Shown: positions 28,062-37,896, numbered from the stretch's first letter. The stretch is DNA of 64,000 nt from Seonamhaeicola aphaedonensis (GCF_003386195.1 NZ_QRDX01000001.1:800024-864023), one strand, 5' to 3'. Program-made: numbers and translations. Notes: generated from the sequence alone by a model not told the origin.

Positions 28062-29417
28062 TTATTCATCTTCAGAAATATGTTTTATTTTGAAGTCTTC
28101 CATAAATTTAGTGGTGTAATTACCAGCTAAATAATCTGGATGCTCCATGAGTTGCCTGTGGAATGGAATAGTTGTTTTTATACCTTCTATAACAAACTCA
28201 TCCAAAGCACGTTTCATCTTGTTGATGGCTTCCTCTCTGGTTTGTGCTGTTGTGATTAACTTTGCAATCATTGAGTCATAATTTGGTGGAATAGAATATC
28301 CTGCATATACATGCGTATCTAATCTAACACCATGGCCTCCAGGTGCATGAAGTGTGGTAATCTTTCCTGGTGAAGGTCTAAAATCATTAAACGGGTCTTC
28401 GGCATTAATTCTACATTCAATAGAGTGTAAATTTGGCATATAATTCTTTCCTGAAATTGGCACACCTGCTGCCACCAATATTTGCTCACGTATTAAATCA
28501 AAATCAATGACCTGTTCTGTAATTGGATGCTCTACTTGAATACGTGTATTCATTTCCATGAAGTAGAAGTTACGGTGCTTATCAACTAAAAACTCTACTG
28601 TTCCTGCACCTTCATACTTAATATATTCTGCAGCTCGAACTGCGGCTTCACCCATTTTTTTACGAAGTTCATCGGTCATAAATGGAGATGGTACTTCTTC
28701 AGTTAATTTTTGATGACGACGTTGTATCGAACAATCTCTTTCAGATAAATGACACGCTTTCCCTGTAGAATCTCCAACAATTTGAATCTCGATATGCCTT
28801 GGCTCCTCAATAAGTTTTTCCATGTACATATCATCATTTCCAAAAGCGGCTTTACTTTCTTGTCTTGCAGAATCCCAAGCGGCTTTAAGGTTTTCTTTTT
28901 TGAAAACACCACGCATCCCTTTTCCACCACCACCAGCTGAAGCTTTGAGCATTACTGGATATCCTACTTCCTCAGCTAGTTTCTCGCATTCTTCATAAGA
29001 TTTAATAACACCATCACTTCCAGGAACACAGGGTACACCCGCAGCTTTCATAGTTGCTTTAGCGTTAGCCTTGTCTCCCATTTTATCAATCATTTCTGGT
29101 GAAGCTCCAATAAATTTAATACCGTGCTCTGAACAAATTTTTGAAAACTTAGCGTTTTCGGATAAGAATCCGTATCCGGGATGAATAGCATCTGCATTGG
29201 TAATTTCGGCAGCAGCTATAATATTAGACATTTTAAGATAAGATTCACTACTTGGTGCTGGTCCTATACAAACTGCTTCATCGGCAAACTTAACGTGCAA
29301 ACTTTCTTCATCTACCTTAGAATAAACCGCAACAGTTTTAATGCCCATTTCTTTACAGGTTCTAATAACACGTAGTGCTATTTCTCCCCTATTGGCTACT
29401 AATATTTTTTTAAACAT
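28062..29417 (-). CDS. accC: Acetyl-CoA carboxylase, biotin carboxylase subunit
   Basis: Carboxylates biotin on AccB with ATP and bicarbonate. 451 residues, full length. N-terminal motif [20 protein letters not shown]-grasp loop [14 protein letters not shown], catalytic [16 protein letters not shown]. It follows accB by 76 bases and ends in a strong terminator. It is the last gene of the fabH-accB-accC run. Confidence 0.96.
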   Translation of the reverse strand: MFKKILVANRGEIALRVIRTCKEMGIKTVAVYSKVDEESLHVKFADEAVCIGPAPSSESYLKMSNIIAAAEITNADAIHPGYGFLSENAKFSKICSEHGIKFIGASPEMIDKMGDKANAKATMKAAGVPCVPGSDGVIKSYEECEKLAEEVGYPVMLKASAGGGGKGMRGVFKKENLKAAWDSARQESKAAFGNDDMYMEKLIEEPRHIEIQIVGDSTGKACHLSERDCSIQRRHQKLTEEVPSPFMTDELRKKMGEAAVRAAEYIKYEGAGTVEFLVDKHRNFYFMEMNTRIQVEHPITEQVIDFDLIREQILVAAGVPISGKNYMPNLHSIECRINAEDPFNDFRPSPGKITTLHAPGGHGVRLDTHVYAGYSIPPNYDSMIAKLITTAQTREEAINKMKRALDEFVIEGIKTTIPFHRQLMEHPDYLAGNYTTKFMEDFKIKHISEDE

Positions 29418-29440
29418 AACTTATAGATATTTAAAATTTC

Positions 29441-29484
29441 AAATTCCAAATTCCTTCAAATTGGGACTTGTTTTTTTGGAATTT
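29441..29484 (-). repeat. Hairpin in the accB-accC spacer
   Basis: AAATTCCAAA (29441-29450) pairs perfectly with TTTGGAATTT (29475-29484). Nearby copies of AAATTCC and AAATTTGG extend the pairing imperfectly. There is no T tract, so it is not a terminator. It could be an RNA processing or stability element between accB and accC. Confidence 0.45.
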
Positions 29485-29493
29485 TAAATTTGG

Positions 29494-29982
29494 TTATGAA
29501 GGGTCTACTAAGAATAACGGTTGATCAAACTCTACTGGAGAAGCATCATCAACCAAAATTTTCACTACTTTTCCAGAAACTTCAGATTCAATTTCATTGA
29601 AAAGTTTCATGGCTTCAATAATACAAAGTACATCACCTTCAGCAATGGTCTGACCTACCTCAACAAATAAAGGTTTATCTGGCGATGGCTTTCTATAGAA
29701 GGTACCAATAATTGGTGATTTAATTGTGATATATTTTGAGTCATCAGTTGCTGCTGGTTCTTGAGTGGCTGGTGCTGCTGGAGCACTTGCTTCTACAGGA
29801 GGCGCAGGTACAGTAGCTACGGGTTGTGCCATTTGTGGAGCTGGAACTTGTTGAACTATTGTTGTTTCTGTATCCGATCCTGTTTTGATGGTGATTTTTA
29901 CATCATCCATTTCCAATTTAACCTCGCTTGCGCCAGACTTGGCAACAAACCTGATTAGGTTTTGAATCTCTTTAATATCCAT
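29494..29982 (-). CDS. accB: Biotin carboxyl carrier protein
   Basis: 162 residues. The N-terminal region (1-40) mediates complex assembly, a Pro/Ala-rich linker spans about 45-80, and the biotinyl domain is at 83-162 with biotinylated K126 in [11 protein letters not shown]. It carries the carboxyl group between AccC and the carboxyltransferase, whose genes are not in this window. It is 21 bases downstream of fabH. Confidence 0.95.
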   Translation of the reverse strand: MDIKEIQNLIRFVAKSGASEVKLEMDDVKITIKTGSDTETTIVQQVPAPQMAQPVATVPAPPVEASAPAAPATQEPAATDDSKYITIKSPIIGTFYRKPSPDKPLFVEVGQTIAEGDVLCIIEAMKLFNEIESEVSGKVVKILVDDASPVEFDQPLFLVDPS

Positions 29983-30003
29983 AATTTTCTAATTAGTTAA
30001 TGG

Positions 30004-31005
30004 TTAGTTATCTGAATTATATGCCCATTTTAAATAAATGGCTCCCCAATTAAATCCGCCACCAAAAGCAGCAAATATAATATTATCTCCTTTTTTAAGT
30101 TGTGATTCGTAGTCGTGTAATAATAACGGTAAGGTAGCTGATGTAGTATTTCCATACTTGTGAATATTCATCATTACTTTTTCATGCTCAAGTCCCATTC
30201 TATCTGCCGTAGCATCAATAATACGTTTATTAGCTTGGTGAGCCGTTAACCATGCTACGTCTTCTTTTGTTAAATTATTACGCTCCATCACTTTCATAGT
30301 GGCGTCGGCCATATTAAATACTGCGTTTTTAAACACGGTTCTACCTTCTTGGAAAGCATATTGTCCGCCTTGGTCTATGGCCTCATGTGTTATAGGGTGT
30401 ACAGAACCTCCGTAAGTAGCTTGTAGAAATTCTCTACCAGTACCATCACTTCTTAAATATTCATCTTGTAATCCTAAACCTTCTTGATTAGGTTCAAATA
30501 AAACCGCACCGCCGCCATCTCCAAAAATAATACAAGTAGCTCTGTCTTTATAGTTAATTAAGGAAGACATTTTATCAGCTCCAATTAAGAGTACTTTTTT
30601 GTATTTACCGGACTCTATATAACTAGCAGCCACTGACATTCCGTACAAAAAACTAGAACATGCAGCGTCCATATCAAAAGTAAAAGCGTTGGTAGCTCCT
30701 ATCTCAGAGGCCGTAAAGGCAGCCGTAGATGCCGCTTTCATGTCTGGTGTTGCAGTAGCAACAATAACCAGTTCTATGTCTTCAGGATCTAATCCTTTTT
30801 TATTTATTAGGTCTTGTGCTGCTTTAATAGCAAGGAAAGAAGTGCCTTTACCGTCTTCTTTTAGAATTCTACGTTCTTTAATTCCTGTTCTTGTGGTAAT
30901 CCATTCATCATTTGTGTCAACCATGGTCTCAAGAATTTGATTGGTTAACACATATTCAGGTACATAGCCCCCCACAGCTGTAATGGCCGCTGAAATTTTA
31001 CTCAT
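30004..31005 (-). CDS. fabH: Beta-ketoacyl-ACP synthase III
   Basis: Starts fatty-acid synthesis by condensing an acyl-CoA with malonyl-ACP. 333 residues. C116 is in DMDAACSSFLYGM, His in TAHQANKRIID and Asn in HKYGNTTSAT, the full Cys-His-Asn triad. It lies upstream of accB (21 bases) and downstream of rpmF, from which it is separated by a terminator. Confidence 0.95.
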   Translation of the reverse strand: MSKISAAITAVGGYVPEYVLTNQILETMVDTNDEWITTRTGIKERRILKEDGKGTSFLAIKAAQDLINKKGLDPEDIELVIVATATPDMKAASTAAFTASEIGATNAFTFDMDAACSSFLYGMSVAASYIESGKYKKVLLIGADKMSSLINYKDRATCIIFGDGGGAVLFEPNQEGLGLQDEYLRSDGTGREFLQATYGGSVHPITHEAIDQGGQYAFQEGRTVFKNAVFNMADATMKVMERNNLTKEDVAWLTAHQANKRIIDATADRMGLEHEKVMMNIHKYGNTTSATLPLLLHDYESQLKKGDNIIFAAFGGGFNWGAIYLKWAYNSDN

Positions 31006-31137
31006 AAACTAACCGTTAAATTGACTAAAAAATCACTAAAATTTAACAAAACAATGTAAAATTAGGTGAAAACTACTAAATTTTAGCGTAATAACACACA
31101 AATATGCTTGTTTTTGCTCTTACAAAAAGTCTGTCAT

Positions 31138-31164
31138 AAAAAAACGCTCACAAGTGAGCGTTTT
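31138..31164 (-). terminator. Rho-independent terminator after rpmF
   Basis: AAAACGCTCAC and GTGAGCGTTTT form an 11-base perfect stem with a 2-base (effectively 4-base) loop, followed on the minus strand by seven Ts. It separates rpmF from fabH. Confidence 0.8.
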
Positions 31165-31185
31165 ATATTGTGTGCGCAAATTAGG

Positions 31186-31386
31186 TTATGCCACGTTCTC
31201 TTCTTCAGAGTTGTCAACTAATACCTGACCTCTGTAATATAATTTTCCTTCGTGCCAATGCGCTCTATGGTATAGGTGCGCTTCACCTGTTGTAGGGCAA
31301 GTAGCAATCTGTGGCACAGATGCTTTATAATGAGTTCTTCTCTTATCTCTTCTAGTTTTAGAGATTTTTCTCTTAGGATGTGCCAT
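31186..31386 (-). CDS. rpmF: 50S ribosomal protein L32
   Basis: 66 residues. The basic N-terminus [20 protein letters not shown] is diagnostic. Only one cysteine ([10 protein letters not shown]) remains, so this is the zinc-free form of L32. It follows the DUF177 gene by 8 bases, the widespread yceD-rpmF pairing. Confidence 0.95.
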   Translation of the reverse strand: MAHPKRKISKTRRDKRRTHYKASVPQIATCPTTGEAHLYHRAHWHEGKLYYRGQVLVDNSEEENVA

Positions 31387-31394
31387 TTTCTATA

Positions 31395-31943
31395 TTATTT
31401 ATTATCCGTTAATAGTTTTTTTAATGTATTCCAACGAGGATCGATATCCTCTTTTTTGTCTTTATTTTTACTAAGCTTTGGGCTTAGTTCTTCTAATTTA
31501 TCAAGTATTTCTGAATTTAACGTTCCGTCTTTTACACCAGGGTGTACTCTTTTAATTGGTACAGCTAATACAATTAATTCATAAACATATTGTTGAATAT
31601 TGATTTCATAAGTTCCATGCGGTACTATTAAAATATCTTCATATTCATCATTGTATTCATCACCAAATTTCACAACCAAATCAAACTCATTTTCAATAGT
31701 TTGATTGTAAGGTTCATTTGTTAAATCACAATTAATGTTTACAAATCCAGAGGTTTTAAAGTGTAATTCTAATAATGTTGACTTTTTTTCTAGCTCAACA
31801 TCAACATTGACACTTGTATTATTAAACTCTTTATACTCAAAAAAATCAAAGAACGTTTGTTCAATTTTATAATCAAAATGATGCTTTCCTAATTTTAATC
31901 CTACAAACTGGATTACAAATTCTTTCAATGGCTTCATTATCAC
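31395..31943 (-). CDS. DUF177 (YceD-like) protein
   Basis: 182 residues of the DUF177 family, linked to 23S rRNA accumulation and found beside rpmF in most bacteria. Visible are the beta-rich core (VNINCDLTNEPYNQTIENEFDLVV) and the acidic C-terminal DPRWNTLKKLL signature. The usual paired cysteines are reduced to one. An in-frame internal start two codons in (MKPLKEFVIQF) is also possible. Confidence 0.88.
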   Translation of the reverse strand: MIMKPLKEFVIQFVGLKLGKHHFDYKIEQTFFDFFEYKEFNNTSVNVDVELEKKSTLLELHFKTSGFVNINCDLTNEPYNQTIENEFDLVVKFGDEYNDEYEDILIVPHGTYEINIQQYVYELIVLAVPIKRVHPGVKDGTLNSEILDKLEELSPKLSKNKDKKEDIDPRWNTLKKLLTDNK

Positions 31944-32017
31944 ATCTATTTTGAGCCTGCAAATATATAAATTTTTGCCTTAAGCAACATGACTTATAAA
32001 CATTTTTTTGTTTATAT

Positions 32018-33058
32018 CTATTTACGCACCTTTTTTAAAGGATTAGCGGTAAGGCGCTCATAATCAAATCTATTTCTATAAATTTGAATAGCTGTATAAA
32101 TAGCTTCTTTAAATGAGCCAGCATCTGCTACTCCCTTGCCTGCAATTTCATAAGCTGTTCCGTGGTCTGGAGAGGTTCTAATTCTATTTAACCCTGCAGT
32201 AAAATTAACGCCTTGACCAAACGACAATGTTTTAAAAGGAATTAATCCTTGGTCATGGTAGCTAGCCACCACAGCATCAAAATTTTTGTAATTATTAGAA
32301 CCAAAAAAGCTGTCGGCAGCATATGGTCCAAAAACCAATTTACCTTTATCTTTAATTTTTTTAAGTGTGGGACGCAATACCTCATCATCTTCCTTTCCAA
32401 TAACACCATTATCACCCGTATGAGGATTGATGCCTAAAACTGCTATTTTGGGTTTTGATATTCTAAAATCTCTCTTTAGAGAGTCATAAATTGTACTAAT
32501 TTTTTTTATAATGAGTTCCTCTGAAATTTGTTCAACCACATCTTTAACAGGGACGTGATCTGTTAATAAACCAATTCTTAAATTGTCAGTAACCATAAAC
32601 ATAAGGCTTTCACCTTCTAATTCCTGCGCTAAAAAGTCTGTATGTCCAGGAAATTTAAATTCCTCAGATTGAATATTGAATTTGTTTATGGGTGCTGTCA
32701 CCAAAACATTAATTTCTTCATTTTTTAAGGCCTCAGTGGCAGCTCTTAATGACTTTATTGCATATAATCCTACTTTATTGTCTTCTTTTCCAAATTCAAT
32801 TTTAACTGGTTCGTTCCAACAATTAAAAACATTAACCTTACCGTGCGCCAATTGACTGATGTTATAAATATTGTGAAAATTGATGGTAGACTGAAAATGA
32901 CTTTTGTAAAAATTCATAGTCTTTGCCGAAGCAAAAATTACAGGTGTACATAATTCTAAAAACATGGCATCATCAAATGCTTTCAATATTATTTCTCCAC
33001 CAATACCGTTTAAGTCACCAATTGATATTCCAACTATTATATTTTCTTCGTTATTCAT
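32018..33058 (-). CDS. pdxA: 4-hydroxythreonine-4-phosphate dehydrogenase
   Basis: NAD-dependent enzyme of DXP-dependent pyridoxal phosphate synthesis. 346 residues. Motifs: ISIGDLNGIGGEI at the start, FPGHTDFLA, GINPHTGDNG and SYHDQGLIPFK (metal-binding histidines), and TSPDHGTAYEIAG. Divergent from ribE, which places two vitamin genes back to back. Seventy-four bases upstream of the DUF177 gene. Confidence 0.94.
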   Translation of the reverse strand: MNNEENIIVGISIGDLNGIGGEIILKAFDDAMFLELCTPVIFASAKTMNFYKSHFQSTINFHNIYNISQLAHGKVNVFNCWNEPVKIEFGKEDNKVGLYAIKSLRAATEALKNEEINVLVTAPINKFNIQSEEFKFPGHTDFLAQELEGESLMFMVTDNLRIGLLTDHVPVKDVVEQISEELIIKKISTIYDSLKRDFRISKPKIAVLGINPHTGDNGVIGKEDDEVLRPTLKKIKDKGKLVFGPYAADSFFGSNNYKNFDAVVASYHDQGLIPFKTLSFGQGVNFTAGLNRIRTSPDHGTAYEIAGKGVADAGSFKEAIYTAIQIYRNRFDYERLTANPLKKVRK

Positions 33059-33211
33059 TAATAAAGATAACTTTTGTTCTTAATATGCTTCAGTAAGCAT
33101 GATATTTTGATTTAAAAACTCTAAAAATTCATCTTACTTATGCAATCTGTCTATTAATTCATTAATTTTTATCACTTAGTTTCTCTGAATATTTAAATGA
33201 AAAAAATCATG

Positions 33212-33219
33212 TACTTTTG
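33212..33219 (+). promoter_or_regulatory. Candidate -7 box for ribE
   Basis: TACTTTTG matches TAnnTTTG, 35 bases upstream of the ribE ATG. The -33 region does not contain TTG. Confidence 0.4.
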
Positions 33220-33254
33220 ATTTTGCAAATTTAACCAAATAAACAGATAATAAT

Positions 33255-33845
33255 ATGTTTACTGGAATTATTGAAGATCTTGGTATTATCACTAATTTAA
33301 GAGAAGAAAACACCAACCTTCACATTACTGTAAAAAGCTCAATTATTTCAGAATTAAAAATAGATCAAAGCGTTGCCCACAATGGTGTTTGCCTAACGGT
33401 TGTTGATGTAAATAATGATGAATATACGGTTACTGCTATAAAGGAAACTTTAAACAAAACTAACCTTGGTACTCTTCAACTAAATGATAAGGTAAATTTG
33501 GAGCGTGCCATGAAGTTAGGAGACAGGCTAGACGGTCATATTGTTCAAGGTCATGTTGATCAAACTGGTATTTGTACAAATATTAAAGAAGAAAACGGTA
33601 GTTGGTTTTTTACCTTTCAATACGATGCTTCCTTAAACAACTTGACTATAGAAAAAGGTTCTATTACAGTAAACGGAACAAGTTTAACGGTAGTAAACTC
33701 CAAAAAAGATTCCTTTAGTGTAGCCATTATACCATATACGTATCAACATACTAACTTTAACACCTTTAAAATAGGTACTATAGTAAATTTAGAATTTGAT
33801 GTTTTAGGAAAATACGTAACTAAACTAGTAGCAATGAACAGCTAG
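33255..33845 (+). CDS. ribE: Riboflavin synthase, alpha subunit
   Basis: Forms riboflavin from two molecules of 6,7-dimethyl-8-ribityllumazine. 196 residues with two lumazine-binding repeats: MFTGIIEDLG with VAHNGVCLTVV, and DGHIVQGHVDQTG with ITVNGTSLTVV. No FMN riboswitch-like leader is visible in the 196-base gap to pdxA. Its TAG overlaps the TAG of the convergent small gene through a shared CTAG. Confidence 0.95.
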   Translation: MFTGIIEDLGIITNLREENTNLHITVKSSIISELKIDQSVAHNGVCLTVVDVNNDEYTVTAIKETLNKTNLGTLQLNDKVNLERAMKLGDRLDGHIVQGHVDQTGICTNIKEENGSWFFTFQYDASLNNLTIEKGSITVNGTSLTVVNSKKDSFSVAIIPYTYQHTNFNTFKIGTIVNLEFDVLGKYVTKLVAMNS

Positions 33846-34057
33846 AGTTTTGCTTTAGCATTTTTTAATAGCTTTTTAATACCAAGTAATAAAGCTAATC
33901 CTAATAGAAAAAAAGTACTGACTCCAATTGTTAGACCAGGAGGGGAGGGACCTGCTGTAGGCGGCGGCGGCGGTTGCCCATCTTTTTGAGCAAAAGACAA
34001 TACTCCTACAAACGCGATTAAAACTAAGGTTAATATTCTTCTTTTTCTAGTAGTCAT
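33842..34057 (-). CDS. Small proline-rich membrane protein
   Basis: 71 residues from ATG 34057. A cleavable signal (ILTLVLIAFVGVLSFAQ) is followed by a short proline/glycine linker (QPPPPPTAGPSPPGLTIG), one membrane helix (VSTFFLLGLALLLGI) and a basic tail (KKLLKNAKAKL). This signal-linker-helix-basic layout recalls cell-surface sorting tails and recurs in small flavobacterial proteins. Function is unknown. The longer frame to 34084 puts charged residues before the signal and is less likely. Confidence 0.7.
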   Translation of the reverse strand: MTTRKRRILTLVLIAFVGVLSFAQKDGQPPPPPTAGPSPPGLTIGVSTFFLLGLALLLGIKKLLKNAKAKL

Positions 34058-34084
34058 GGGTTTGGCAAAAGTAAAAAAAAACAC

Positions 34085-34418
34085 TTTTTGTCAAAATAAA
34101 GAGAAGTATTTATCTTTAAAAAACATCTTCAAAAAACACAATTCATCGACGAAATACATTTTTTTTGGCTAAATGAGCCAAATTGTGCTATCCTGATATT
34201 AAGTTTAATAATAGTCCCTCTTATTACCTGAAAAACAAATATATATAATTTAAAAAGATAATTTTAACGATACTTGTTAACAAATTTATTAATCTCTTTT
34301 ACATACACACTTAAAGTATGTTTAATCAAAAAAGTACTCATGAAACAGAAAAAATCAATGCTCTTTGTTTAATTACAAAACAAATCAATGATTTTAGATT
34401 TTATTTATACTGCATAAA
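34085..34418. other. Intergenic region without recognised gene
   Basis: A 334-base AT-rich gap. I see a 7-base hairpin TTTGGCT/AGCCAAA without a T tract and a smaller one near the repeated CATAC/GTATG, but no ORF with coding character and no RNA family I recognise. It lies downstream of the flavoprotein/Fe-S gene and upstream of the small proline-rich gene. Confidence 0.4.
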
Positions 34419-37361
34419 CTATTTAGAATTATGATTATCTTCTTTTAAAGCAGCTTTTAAAATGCTAATAGGATGCCATGAGCTTCTGTTAACAGCATCT
34501 TTAATTTGATGGCGACAACTTGTACCAGATGCCGCAATTATAACATCGTCTGAATAATTCCTGATTTTAGGGAATAAGGTGTCTTCACCAACTTGTATAC
34601 TAACATTATAATGTTCTTTTTCGTAACCAAAAGAACCTGCCATACCACAACAACCAGAATTAATGATACTTACTGAATAATTCTTAGGAAGATTAAGCAT
34701 TGAAAAAGTTGGTTCGGTCCCACTCAAGGCTTTCTGATGACAATGTCCATGAATCTTTACATTTCTTTTTTCATTGGAAAAGTGGTTCTCAGAGATATTT
34801 CCCTTCAATCGTTCTTTATTGATAAACTCTTCTATCGTGAAAGTGTTCTTAGAAATCTTTTTAACAGCCTTTTTATTTTCGGCCAACCTTATGTATTCAT
34901 CTCTAAACGATAAAATTGCTGAAGGCTCCAAACCAACCAACGGAATTTTTTCAGAAACCAAACTTGCAAATATAAATACGTTTTTATCTACTATTTCTTT
35001 TGCTTCATCTAAAAAACCTTTTGAAATTAAACTTCGCCCACTTTCTTCGTGCTCAATAACATGGACTTTATAACCCAGTTTTGAGAGCAATTCTAACGCA
35101 TCTTTACCTACCTCAATATCGTAGTAATTAGTAAATTCATCAATAAACAAATAGAGCTCTCCCTTATCATAGATAGTATTATCATATTTGAATTTATTCT
35201 TGACATACCACTTTCTAAAAGTCATTGATGCCAATTTAGGAATACTTCTTTCGATAGCAATTCCAAGAGCCTTTTTCAACAACAACGTATTTAAAATGGC
35301 GTTCGTCAGACTAGGAAAAGTACTGCCTATCTTACTATACTTAACATTGTGCGCCATAATTCGTGTTCCTAATGAGGGTGGATTATCCTTATTATATTGA
35401 TATAAAAACTCAGCCTTAAAACTAGCTATGTCTACATTACTAGGGCATTCACTAGCACAGGCTTTACAACTCAAACACAAATCAAAAACCTGCTTTAATT
35501 CCTGATGGTTAAAACGATTAGCTTTTTCCGAATTGGTTAAAAACTCTCTCAATGCATTGGCCCTAGCTCTGGTGGTATCTTTTTCATTCTTTGTAGCTCT
35601 ATAACTAGGACACATGGTGCCTCCTGCTGAGACTGGTTTTCTGCAATCTCCTGAACCATTACATTTTTCGACAGCTCTTAAAAGCCCCTTGGAATCAGAA
35701 AAATTTAATAAAGTTTCAATAATTGGTTCTTTTCTACCAACCTCATAGCGTAATGATTCATCCATAGGAAAAGCATCCACAATTTTTCCTTTATTGAATA
35801 CGTTATTGGGGTCAAACGTTTGTTTAATATGCTTTATTAATTGGTAATTTTTTTTACCGATCATTAGTGGTAAAAATTCCGCACGCACAATACCATCACC
35901 ATGTTCACCACTAAAAGAGCCTTTATACTTTTTGACTAGTTTAGCTGTATTAGTTGTTATTTCTCTAAAGAGTTTCACATCCTTAGAGGCTTTTAAATTT
36001 AGAATAGGTCGTAAATGAATTTCGCCAGCACCCGCATGAGCATAATAAACCGCCTTTTGATTATAGTCATCCATCATTTTGGTAAACTCTGCAATATAAT
36101 TTGGCAAATCCTTTAAATCTACAGCAGTATCTTCAATACAGGCAACTGCTTTAGCATCGCCAACTATATTTCCTAACAATCCTAAACCAGCCTTTCTTAA
36201 TTCCATGGCTTTTTTTATATCCTCACCATATAGTTTGGCATATGCATAACCATAATTGGCCGCCTGCAAATCTTGAATTAATTTCTGGGATTGTTCCTTT
36301 AAAACTTGCTTTGAGTCAGCCCTTACTTCTAACATTAATATAGCTTCAGGGTCTCCTTGAATAAAGAATCTATTCTTTAACTGTTCGCGGTTATTTTTTG
36401 TACAATCAAGAATCGTTTTATCCAATAACTCACATGCATATAAATTATGTTTCATGGCAATCACTGTGGCTTCTAAACTTTCTTGAACACTTGTAAAATG
36501 TGGCACAATCAGCACTTCTTCTTTAGGAGGCAATTTGTCCAATTGTAAAGTAATTGAAGTTGTAAATGCCAAGGTTCCTTCGCTTCCGCAAAGCAATTTA
36601 GTAATATTAATCTCTTCAGATAGTCCGTCTTCTGAATTAGTATCTAAAAATGCATCAACTGCATAACCTGTATTTCTTCTGTGAATAGTTTTATTTGGAA
36701 ATTCATTATGAATTTCGGCCTGAATGTCAGGGTCTGAAAGTTTATCAAAAAGTGATCTATAGATTTTACTTTCTAAACTTTCTCCCTCAGCTTTCTTAAC
36801 AATAGTTTCTTTTTTTATGGTATTGAAAACAACTTCAGAACCATCAGATAATACAGTTTTGAGTTCTAAAACCTTATCTCTGGTAACACCATATTTTATA
36901 GATGTTGAACCAGAAGAATTATTCCCTACCATACCACCAATCATACAACGGTTACTGGTAGATGTGTTTGGTGAAAAAAACAATCCGTAGGGCTTAAGGA
37001 ACAAATTAAGATCATCCCTTATAATTCCAGGTTCTACAGTAATGGTTTTGTCCTTCTCATTTAGTTTTAAAATTTTTGTAAAATGCTTAGAGACATCAAC
37101 TACAATACCATCACCTACGCATTGACCAGCCAAAGAAGTGCCTGCTGTTCTTGGAATTAAAGTTGTATGATTTTTATGGGCAAACGCAATAAGTTTTCTT
37201 ATATCGTCTTTGTCCTTTGGAAATGCTACCGCCATAGGTAGTTTACGATACACTGAAGCATCAGTTGCATAGATGCTTTTATACAAATCATCAAAAAAGA
37301 ACTCCCCTTTCAATTCATCTGAAAGTTTTTTTAACCTTCTATTGATATTTGATTTTTGCAT
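34419..37361 (-). CDS. FAD-linked oxidase / Fe-S / CCG-domain protein (D-lactate dehydrogenase-like)
   Basis: 980 residues, a fusion equivalent to GlcD plus GlcF. The N-terminal half has a PCMH-type FAD domain (IPRTAGTSLAGQCVGDGIVVD, then FFSPNTSTSNRCMIGGMVGNNS) and the C-terminal FAD-oxidase cap (HAGAGEIHLRPILNL, GEHGDGIVRAEFLP). Around residue 630 is a ferredoxin-type cluster site (CLSCKACASECP), preceded by a second cysteine group. Two CCG-type motifs follow (GHCHQKALSG, NSGCCGMAGSFG). It probably oxidises D-lactate or D-2-hydroxyglutarate and feeds electrons to quinone. The leader holds a terminator-like hairpin. Confidence 0.9.
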   Translation of the reverse strand: MQKSNINRRLKKLSDELKGEFFFDDLYKSIYATDASVYRKLPMAVAFPKDKDDIRKLIAFAHKNHTTLIPRTAGTSLAGQCVGDGIVVDVSKHFTKILKLNEKDKTITVEPGIIRDDLNLFLKPYGLFFSPNTSTSNRCMIGGMVGNNSSGSTSIKYGVTRDKVLELKTVLSDGSEVVFNTIKKETIVKKAEGESLESKIYRSLFDKLSDPDIQAEIHNEFPNKTIHRRNTGYAVDAFLDTNSEDGLSEEINITKLLCGSEGTLAFTTSITLQLDKLPPKEEVLIVPHFTSVQESLEATVIAMKHNLYACELLDKTILDCTKNNREQLKNRFFIQGDPEAILMLEVRADSKQVLKEQSQKLIQDLQAANYGYAYAKLYGEDIKKAMELRKAGLGLLGNIVGDAKAVACIEDTAVDLKDLPNYIAEFTKMMDDYNQKAVYYAHAGAGEIHLRPILNLKASKDVKLFREITTNTAKLVKKYKGSFSGEHGDGIVRAEFLPLMIGKKNYQLIKHIKQTFDPNNVFNKGKIVDAFPMDESLRYEVGRKEPIIETLLNFSDSKGLLRAVEKCNGSGDCRKPVSAGGTMCPSYRATKNEKDTTRARANALREFLTNSEKANRFNHQELKQVFDLCLSCKACASECPSNVDIASFKAEFLYQYNKDNPPSLGTRIMAHNVKYSKIGSTFPSLTNAILNTLLLKKALGIAIERSIPKLASMTFRKWYVKNKFKYDNTIYDKGELYLFIDEFTNYYDIEVGKDALELLSKLGYKVHVIEHEESGRSLISKGFLDEAKEIVDKNVFIFASLVSEKIPLVGLEPSAILSFRDEYIRLAENKKAVKKISKNTFTIEEFINKERLKGNISENHFSNEKRNVKIHGHCHQKALSGTEPTFSMLNLPKNYSVSIINSGCCGMAGSFGYEKEHYNVSIQVGEDTLFPKIRNYSDDVIIAASGTSCRHQIKDAVNRSSWHPISILKAALKEDNHNSK

Positions 37362-37393
37362 TTAATGTTTTAAGCGAATATAATTCTTTAAAC

Positions 37394-37427
37394 AAAAAAA
37401 GCCTAAACTACATTTGTAATTTAGGCT
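37394..37427 (-). terminator. Terminator-like hairpin in the leader of the FAD/Fe-S gene
   Basis: AGCCTAAA and TTTAGGCT form an 8-base stem, extended by TTAC/GTAG, with seven Ts only on the minus strand. It stands 32 bases before the ATG of the FAD/Fe-S gene. No minus-strand gene ends here. A second hairpin (GTCCTATA/TATAGGAC, 37447-37478) lies just upstream. It could attenuate transcription of the oxidase gene, or stop read-through from the tRNA side. Confidence 0.55.
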
Positions 37428-37542
37428 GCTGCGATTTTATTTTGTTGTCCTATATTATGTTTATAGAAATTATAGGACTTCTGTAATGTTTTAATTTTAT
37501 AATTTAGGTTTTAATAACCATTTAATCTAATTAAAACTATAC

Positions 37543-37884
37543 ATGAAAATTAATTTCAACAAATTATTTATTATAATGTCCGTAATTCTTTTGAACACTT
37601 CTTGTTCCAGCGATTTAGATAATTTAAGAAAAAAATGCGAGGATACTTACTTACTATATTTATTTAAAGATTGTAAAGACGGTATTTTTTCATCATTTAA
37701 GATATTGTCCTTACAGGAAGGTAATAGAATAAAGAATATTATTGAATCGAACAACGAGGTATGCATTCAAGTTAATGGCACAGATAATTCTGGGAAAAGT
37801 TTTGAAGGTTTTGTGATAACTACTTCAAATAACTACCTTACTATTATGGATTGTAATAAGCATTGTTATATATGCCCCTCTTAA
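37543..37884 (+). CDS. Small lipoprotein, unknown
   Basis: 113 residues. A signal with lipobox (MSVILLNTSC) leads to a small mature domain with six more cysteines, two of them in the tail (NKHCYICPS), suggesting disulfides. No family recognised. It is flanked by hairpins on both sides and is isolated from neighbours, with a bidirectional terminator 13 bases past its stop. Confidence 0.65.
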   Translation: MKINFNKLFIIMSVILLNTSCSSDLDNLRKKCEDTYLLYLFKDCKDGIFSSFKILSLQEGNRIKNIIESNNEVCIQVNGTDNSGKSFEGFVITTSNNYLTIMDCNKHCYICPS

Positions 37885-37896
37885 AATAAATATAGG

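Noticed and set aside
33059..33254. FMN riboswitch upstream of ribE
   Set aside because: The conserved FMN-element blocks are not recognisable, and a promoter box is only 35 bases before the start, leaving no room for the aptamer.
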